From positions 1 through 8,529 of the forward strand of contig JAEEUD010000066.1 of assembly GCA_016286835.1 (NCBI GenBank): DNA of 8,529 nt, written 5' to 3'. Of the stretch, positions 4,750 to 8,529 are shown piece by piece. Each line of letters opens with the position of its first letter. Position 1 is the stretch's first letter. The position numbers were made by a program, and so were the translations under genes. Below the pieces are notes generated by a model. That model was given only the letters and a program-made list of their open reading frames with translations, ran no database searches and was not told the DNA's origin. Source of the stretch: Pyramidobacter sp. (lineage in GTDB: Bacteria; Synergistota; Synergistia; Synergistales; Dethiosulfovibrionaceae).

Positions 4750-5265
4750 GTGGCGAAAGAAACGAAAACGAACGCCGTGCGTGAGCTGGAGCGACTGAAG
4801 ATCCCAGTTTCCACGGTCGAATACGAAGTGGACGAGGACGACCTCAGTGCCGTGCACGCGGCGGAAAGCAGTGCCATCCCGCTGGAGCGAATCTATAAGA
4901 CGCTGGTGCTGCGCGATTGCGATCACGTCAAGGACCTGCTCGTAGCCGTCATTCCCGGCGCTTATGAGTTGGACCTGAAGCGTCTGGCCGCTCTTGCCGG
5001 CAAGAACAAGGTGGAGATGATCCACATGAAAGAGCTGTTCGCGCTCACAGGTTATGTACGCGGCGGCTGTTCGCCGCTGGGCATGAAGAAAAAACTGCCC
5101 ACGTTTCTCGACGAGACGGCAGAATCGTTCGACACGATCGCCGTCAGCGCCGGGAGACGCGGCCTGCAGATGATCGTGCGGCCCGACGATCTCATCCGCG
5201 CTACGAACGCGCGCGTGGGGCAGATCGCGCGGCCCGTCGTGAAAGAGGAGGAAAAAACATGGTGA
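4750..5265 (+). CDS. ybaK: Cys-tRNA(Pro)/Cys-tRNA(Cys) deacylase, YbaK family
   Basis: Trans-editing enzyme that hydrolyses cysteine mischarged on tRNA(Pro). 171 aa, normal length for the single-domain YbaK/EbsC family. Typical features are the N-terminal TNAVRELERLKIP (7-19), Lys50 in IYKTLVL (equivalent to the essential lysine of YbaK), LAALAGKNKVEMI (79-91), and the signature GYVRGGCSPLGMKKKLPTFL (101-120). A GTG start at 4750 is used: it lies 2 nt after the stop of the His-rich gene, and no strong ribosome binding site precedes it, so translation is probably coupled. The 3' end overlaps the next start by 7 nt. Cytoplasmic. YbaK is usually a stand-alone housekeeping gene, so its place behind a His-rich gene carries little functional message. 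Confidence 0.93.
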   Translation: MAKETKTNAVRELERLKIPVSTVEYEVDEDDLSAVHAAESSAIPLERIYKTLVLRDCDHVKDLLVAVIPGAYELDLKRLAALAGKNKVEMIHMKELFALTGYVRGGCSPLGMKKKLPTFLDETAESFDTIAVSAGRRGLQMIVRPDDLIRATNARVGQIARPVVKEEEKTW

Positions 5266-5552
5266 AATGGGTGCTCGCGGCTTTGGCCGCGCTGAATATC
5301 GCGTCGTTCGCCGCCTACGGCTACGACAAGAAGATCGCACAGCGCAACGGCCTGCGCGACGACGACGTTGACAAGAGACGCGTCAGCGAAAAGGCGCTGT
5401 TCATCTGGGCGGCACTCGGTCCCGTGGGTGCGTTTTTGGGCATGAAGCTGTGGCGGCACAAGACGAAGCACTGGTATTTCGTCTGGGGCGTGCCGGCCAT
5501 CCTCATCGCCGAAGTCGCTCTTGCCGTTTGGTGGCTGTGCAAGTACCTGTAA
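5259..5552 (+). CDS. DUF1294 family small inner-membrane protein
   Basis: 97 aa, with three predicted membrane segments at about 3-20, 46-62 and 72-94. It carries the DUF1294 pattern: YGYDK (20-24), a polar loop with RVSEKAL (41-47), a small-residue helix GPVGAFLGM (54-62), and RHKTKH (66-71). The family is widespread and has no established function. The ribosome binding site GAGGAGG lies 7 nt before the ATG, inside the end of ybaK, with which it overlaps by 7 nt. Spacing to the next gene is 3 nt. The family call is confident; the role is unknown. Confidence 0.9.
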   Translation: MVKWVLAALAALNIASFAAYGYDKKIAQRNGLRDDDVDKRRVSEKALFIWAALGPVGAFLGMKLWRHKTKHWYFVWGVPAILIAEVALAVWWLCKYL

Positions 5553-5555
5553 GCG

Positions 5556-6023
5556 ATGGACGTATTGGGAAAATCACGGACGTACTCGTTCCGTGTGCGC
5601 TACGCCGAGACGGATCAGATGGGCATTGCCCATCACAGCAACTATTTTGTCTGGTTTGAGGAAGGAAGGTCCAACTTCTGCCGCGACATCGGCCTGCCCT
5701 ACGGCGAATGGGAGAAGAACGGCGTCTTCATGCCCGTGGTGGAAGTGCATTGCCGCTACAAGTCGTCGCTGCTGTACGACGAGCCCGTGACGATGGAAGT
5801 TTTTCCCGCCGAGCGCGGCGCGGCGACGGTCACGTTCGGCTACCGCCTGCGGCACGAGGACGGCCGGCTGGCCGCCGAAGGCTGGACGAAACACGCCTTT
5901 GCCGACGCGCAGGGGCGCTTGATCCGCCGTGAAACGGACTTTATCAGGCGTCTGAAAGAGCTGACCTTTTCTGACAAATCGTCGGCTGATTCGTTCAAAA
6001 CGGCGCAGACAGACGCAGAATAA
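5556..6023 (+). CDS. Acyl-CoA thioesterase, YbgC/4-hydroxybenzoyl-CoA thioesterase family (hot-dog fold)
   Basis: Hydrolyses acyl-CoA (or possibly acyl-ACP) thioesters in the cytoplasm. 155 aa. The hot-dog signature is complete near the N-terminus: VRYAETDQMGIAHHSNYFVW (14-33) with catalytic Asp20 and His26/27, followed by FEEGRSNF (34-41). VEVHCRYKSSLLYDEPVTME (62-81) and RLAAEGWTKHAFAD (104-117) match the later strands. The last ~18 residues (from about 138) are polar and outside the fold. There is no clear ribosome binding site; the ATG lies 3 nt after the DUF1294 stop, so translation is probably coupled. Unlike the classic ybgC there are no tol-pal genes here, so a link to envelope division is not supported. 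Substrate chain length cannot be told from sequence. Confidence 0.91.
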   Translation: MDVLGKSRTYSFRVRYAETDQMGIAHHSNYFVWFEEGRSNFCRDIGLPYGEWEKNGVFMPVVEVHCRYKSSLLYDEPVTMEVFPAERGAATVTFGYRLRHEDGRLAAEGWTKHAFADAQGRLIRRETDFIRRLKELTFSDKSSADSFKTAQTDAE

Positions 6024-6037
6024 CGGAGGAATATGCA

Positions 6038-6769
6038 ATGACTGAAAAAGCAAGAGTAGCAGTGGCCTGCAACCTCGACACGGCTAACCCCGGTTCGGTC
6101 CCCATCGTCGGACTGCTGGAAACGTACACCGACGCGCTGCTTGAAGGCGGCTGCGTTCCTTTCGTGCTGCCGGCGACGGAGGACGAAGAGCTGCTCGGCG
6201 CTTATCTGGACATGGCCGGCGGCGTGCTCATGCCGGGCGGCATTGACGTCGATCCGCTGATTTACGGCGAAGGTCCCGATCTCAATATCGGCCGCCTCAA
6301 TCCGCTGCTGGATCATTACCAGATCGCTCTGACCAAAGCGGCCAGATCGCGCAACATGCCGATCTTCGGCATTTGCCGCGGCGTTCAGGTGATGAACGTG
6401 GCCTTTGGCGGCACGCTGATCCAGCATCTGCCGAACGACAAGACGACGTTCAACCATCGCCAGACGATGCACGGACGCTTCCCCAGCCACCCCGCGTCGG
6501 CTGAAGCGGGCAGCGTGGTCGGGCGCATCTTCGGCCGCGACTTCACAGTCAACAGTTTCCACCATCAGGCAGTGGGGCGTGTCGCCCCGGGCTTTGCGGT
6601 GACGGCGCGGTCTTCCGACGGCGTGATCGAGGCGATCGAGGCAGAGGACGGCGCGTTCTGCGTGGGCGTGCAGTGGCACCCCGAGCGTCTGATCCACTCA
6701 CTGCCTGCCAACCTCGAGCTGTTCCGCGCCTTTACGGCGGCCGCCCTGGAGTATCAGAACGGACGCTGA
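6038..6769 (+). CDS. Gamma-glutamyl-gamma-aminobutyrate hydrolase (PuuD)-family, class I glutamine amidotransferase-like
   Basis: Peptidase C26-type hydrolase that cleaves gamma-glutamyl amide bonds. In PuuD the substrate is gamma-glutamyl-GABA of putrescine breakdown. 243 aa, full length for the family. The catalytic triad is visible: Cys113 in the nucleophile elbow FGICRGVQ (110-117), and His214 with Glu216 in VQWHPE (211-216). LMPGGIDVDPLIYGE (64-78) and VNSFHHQAVGRVAPGF (171-186) are characteristic of PuuD-like proteins rather than of GuaA or CarA. It is cytoplasmic, with no signal peptide. GGAGGA lies 7 nt before the ATG; 14 nt separate it from the previous gene and 14 nt from the next. 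No putrescine genes (puuA, puuB, puuC) are adjacent, so the true substrate may be another gamma-glutamyl compound. Confidence 0.92.
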   Translation: MTEKARVAVACNLDTANPGSVPIVGLLETYTDALLEGGCVPFVLPATEDEELLGAYLDMAGGVLMPGGIDVDPLIYGEGPDLNIGRLNPLLDHYQIALTKAARSRNMPIFGICRGVQVMNVAFGGTLIQHLPNDKTTFNHRQTMHGRFPSHPASAEAGSVVGRIFGRDFTVNSFHHQAVGRVAPGFAVTARSSDGVIEAIEAEDGAFCVGVQWHPERLIHSLPANLELFRAFTAAALEYQNGR

Positions 6770-6783
6770 GCGGTTCTTTTACA

Positions 6784-7830
6784 ATGATAAAGCTGCTTGC
6801 CTTTTTCGTGCTTTTGCCGCTGATGTTTACGGCACGTGCTACCAATGCCGCCGACGGCACGGTGAAGGAGATTTCGATCACTGAGGTGGCTCCCGTTCGC
6901 ATCGGCCAGACGGAAAACGCTGCGGCCGGCACGGGCTGCACGGTTTTCGTCTGCCCGGAAGGGATGCGCGCCGGGATCGACGTGCGCGGCGGCGGCCCTG
7001 CCTCGCGCGAGATCCATCTGCTGCATCCGCTCACGGCCGCGCAGTCCATCCATGCGATCGTGCTGGGCGGAGGCAGTGCTTTCGGACTGGGCGCCGCGGG
7101 CGGCGTGATGAAGCTGCTGGAAGAGCACGGCATCGGCTTTGACGTGGGCGTCACGAAAGTGCCGCTCGTGGCGCAGTCGGACATTTTTGACCTGACCGTG
7201 GGCGACACCTTCGTCCGTCCCGACGAAGCGATGGGACGCGAGGCCGCCCGGCTGGCGCTCGACGCTCCCAACTACCGCGACGGCAATCATGGCGCCGGCT
7301 GCGGCGCCACCGTCGGCAAGATCGCGGGCATGGAAACGTGCATGAAAACCGGCATCGGCAGTTATGCCGTGCAGATCGGCGAGCTGAAGATCGGCGCGGT
7401 CGTCGTTCTCAACGCACTGGGCGACGTGTTCGACTGGAAGAGCGGAGAACAGATCGCCGGCCTGCTCACCGAGGATAAAACGTCGCTGCGCCGTACCGAC
7501 GAATTCATGAAACGCCGTGTCAAAGCCGTGGAAAACAAGTTTGTCGGCAACACCACGCTCGCCGTCGTCATCACCAACGCGCAGTTCGACAAGGCTCGTC
7601 TGTGCAAGATCGCGGGCATGGCTCACAACGGCTACGCGCGCTCGATCAAGCCCGTGCACACTTCGGCCGACGGCGACACGATCTACGCCGTTTCCGCCGG
7701 CGAGGTCGGGGCCGATCAGGACCTTGTCGGCACGCTGGCGGCAGAAGTCGTCAGCGAGGCGATCATCCGCGCCGTCACCTGCGCCGAAAGCGCTTACGGA
7801 TATCCAGCGGCGGCGGAGCTGAAACGCTGA
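6784..7830 (+). CDS. P1 family (DmpA-like, MEROPS S58) peptidase with export signal
   Basis: Self-processing Ntn-type aminopeptidase/amidase related to DmpA and BapA. 348 aa from the ATG at 6784. The frame is open farther back to 6673, but that overlaps the upstream gene, whereas 6784 opens directly on a signal peptide (Lys3, hydrophobic 4-16, cleavage probably after TNA or NAA near 22-23). Family motifs: GTGCTVFVCPEGM (49-61), DVRGGGPASRE (66-76), IVLGGGSAFGL (92-102), NHGAGCGATVGK (168-179), and ALGDVFDW (211-218). The usual autocleavage and nucleophile site is at GNTTLAVVITNA (255-266), so Thr257 or Thr258 is the likely new N-terminus. MAHNGYARSIKPVHTSADGD (279-298) follows. It is the last gene of the operon, and a strong terminator begins 24 nt later. 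The ribosome binding site is weak. Most relatives I know lack a signal, so a periplasmic location would be notable. Release of N-terminal (including D- or beta-) amino acids is the family role; the substrate here is unknown. Confidence 0.91.
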   Translation: MIKLLAFFVLLPLMFTARATNAADGTVKEISITEVAPVRIGQTENAAAGTGCTVFVCPEGMRAGIDVRGGGPASREIHLLHPLTAAQSIHAIVLGGGSAFGLGAAGGVMKLLEEHGIGFDVGVTKVPLVAQSDIFDLTVGDTFVRPDEAMGREAARLALDAPNYRDGNHGAGCGATVGKIAGMETCMKTGIGSYAVQIGELKIGAVVVLNALGDVFDWKSGEQIAGLLTEDKTSLRRTDEFMKRRVKAVENKFVGNTTLAVVITNAQFDKARLCKIAGMAHNGYARSIKPVHTSADGDTIYAVSAGEVGADQDLVGTLAAEVVSEAIIRAVTCAESAYGYPAAAELKR

Positions 7831-7854
7831 CGTTTTATTCGTTCAGGGAAAGAG

Positions 7855-7891
7855 CAGAGCTTACGGAAACAAGCCGTAAGCTCTGTCTTTT
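7855..7891 (+). terminator. Strong intrinsic terminator ending the operon, between convergent genes
   Basis: A 12-bp perfect stem CAGAGCTTACGG (7855-7866) with CCGTAAGCTCTG (7874-7885), loop AAACAAG, is followed by TCTTTTATT. It works best on the plus strand. On the minus strand the same hairpin is followed by CTCTTTCCC, so it may also help end the convergent Crp/Fnr gene, whose stop lies at 7896-7894. Confidence 0.92.
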
Positions 7892-7893
7892 AT

Positions 7894-8529
7894 TCAGAGT
7901 GAAAGCGGTTTTTCCGGCAGCGTGAAATGGTTCTTGTGAAAGTCGATCAGACCTTCGGCTTTCAGACGCGACAATTCTGCCGACAGGGCGCTGCGGTCGA
8001 CGGCGAGATAGTCGGCCATCTCCTGCCGGTTCATGGGGATCGAAAACGAGCGCGCCTGTTCTTCCTGGGCCCGGTGCGAGAGATAGCCCAGTGCGCGTTC
8101 GCGGATGGTGCGGCGCGAAAGCAGTCCGTTGAGACGCAGCAGCGCCAGATTCTTGCGCGCGACGATGCGGAGCAGGTTCTCACACACGTCTTGCAGCCGC
8201 GCGTCCGTCCGGGCGCCTTCGAGCAGCGTTTCATGCCGGAAGAACAGCACCTGCGATTCGGCCGTGCTCGTCACGGTGACGGGACTTTCGGCCAGCCCGG
8301 CGCAGTCGAACGCCTCGGCAAACATCTCGCCCGCTGTCAGAGAAGTGACGATGCTGCGCCGGCCCCAGTAGTCCTCCGTCACCACCAGTGCCGCGCCTGC
8401 GGTCAGCAGGCCGATGCCGGGCGGCGGATCGCCCTGCATGATGATTGTCTGATTCTTAGCATATTCACGCGTGACGGGGGAAAGAAACCTGACAACATCA
8501 GGAAGTTCTTCTGCCCTGATGTGGGCAAA
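7894..8529 (-). CDS. Crp/Fnr-family transcriptional regulator, N-terminus cut off by right edge
   Basis: DNA-binding regulator with an N-terminal cyclic-nucleotide-type sensor domain and a C-terminal winged helix-turn-helix. 211 residues are visible; the frame is open to the window edge, and probably only a few to about 15 residues are missing. The edge-side part reads LPDVVRFLSPVTREYAKNQT, then IIMQGDPPPGIGLLTAGAAL, the usual beta-strand start of the sensor domain, so the ATG at 8439 is internal. The dimerisation helix is about residues 105-140. The HTH_Crp motif is IPMNRQEMADYLAVDRSALS (163-182), with ELSRLKAEGLIDFHKNHFTL after it (184-203). No Fnr-type cluster of four cysteines is seen, and the visible sensor domain lacks the full cAMP phosphate-binding pattern RxA, so the ligand is unknown. 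It is convergent with the plus-strand operon and shares its terminator region. Targets cannot be deduced from this window. Confidence 0.92.
   Translation of the reverse strand, partial: FAHIRAEELPDVVRFLSPVTREYAKNQTIIMQGDPPPGIGLLTAGAALVVTEDYWGRRSIVTSLTAGEMFAEAFDCAGLAESPVTVTSTAESQVLFFRHETLLEGARTDARLQDVCENLLRIVARKNLALLRLNGLLSRRTIRERALGYLSHRAQEEQARSFSIPMNRQEMADYLAVDRSALSAELSRLKAEGLIDFHKNHFTLPEKPLSL

Noticed and set aside
5840..7659. Two long minus-strand frames (5840-6697 and 6754-7659) opposite the PuuD and P1 peptidase genes
   Set aside because: Both are His/Arg/Ala-rich shadows. The plus-strand proteins have complete catalytic motifs and operon spacing.
8437..8439. ATG at 8439 as the start of the Crp/Fnr regulator
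   Set aside because: The frame is open to the window edge, and the upstream 30 codons read as the normal beginning of the sensor domain, so this methionine is internal.

Overview
The window is GC-rich DNA, almost certainly from an anaerobic, probably Gram-negative (diderm) bacterium. The evidence is two predicted lipoproteins or periplasmic proteins (a cobaltochelatase with a signal peptide and an efflux-type adaptor), strong AGGAG-type ribosome binding sites, and sigma70-type promoters. Amino-acid- and peptide-processing enzymes plus an exported CbiK-type chelatase would fit Synergistota or Desulfovibrio-like anaerobes. That assignment is inference, because no rRNA or other marker gene is present. 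I saw no tRNA, CRISPR array, insertion sequence or phage gene.

Layout. (A) 1-1563, minus strand: a cobalamin-controlled unit. A near-consensus promoter with an inverted repeat wrapped around its -35 box drives a ~320 nt leader. The leader contains a clear adenosylcobalamin riboswitch and a downstream intrinsic terminator. It is followed by an exported sirohydrochlorin cobaltochelatase (cbiK) and, 4 nt later, the start of a BtuC/FecCD-type ABC permease that runs off the left edge. (B) 1666-2911, minus: a single-gene unit for an NAD(P)H-dependent flavin oxidoreductase of the nitronate monooxygenase/FabK family, with its own promoter, a palindrome at the predicted start of transcription, and a strong terminator. 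(C) 3080-4367, minus: a stand-alone lipoprotein efflux adaptor (MFP/HlyD family) with its own promoter, an inverted repeat over the -10 box and a long terminator hairpin. No pump gene sits next to it. (D) 4420-7891, plus: six tightly packed genes ending at a strong terminator. They are a very His-rich 85-aa protein, a YbaK-type Cys-tRNA deacylase, a DUF1294 membrane protein, a YbgC-type thioesterase, a PuuD-type class I glutamine-amidotransferase-like hydrolase, and an exported P1 (DmpA/S58) peptidase. (E) 7894-8529, minus: a Crp/Fnr-family regulator, convergent with D and open at the right edge.

How they fit together. Region A reads as a B12-repressed corrinoid or metal uptake unit in which a periplasmic chelatase works beside an ABC importer. 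Region D mixes translation quality control, acyl-CoA hydrolysis and gamma-glutamyl/peptide hydrolysis behind a probable metal-binding protein. The last two genes suggest breakdown of small amides and peptides. The most interesting unexplained items are the His-rich protein, the two promoter-overlapping inverted repeats with no neighbouring regulator, and the orphan adaptor. I see no convincing wholly new multi-gene system.
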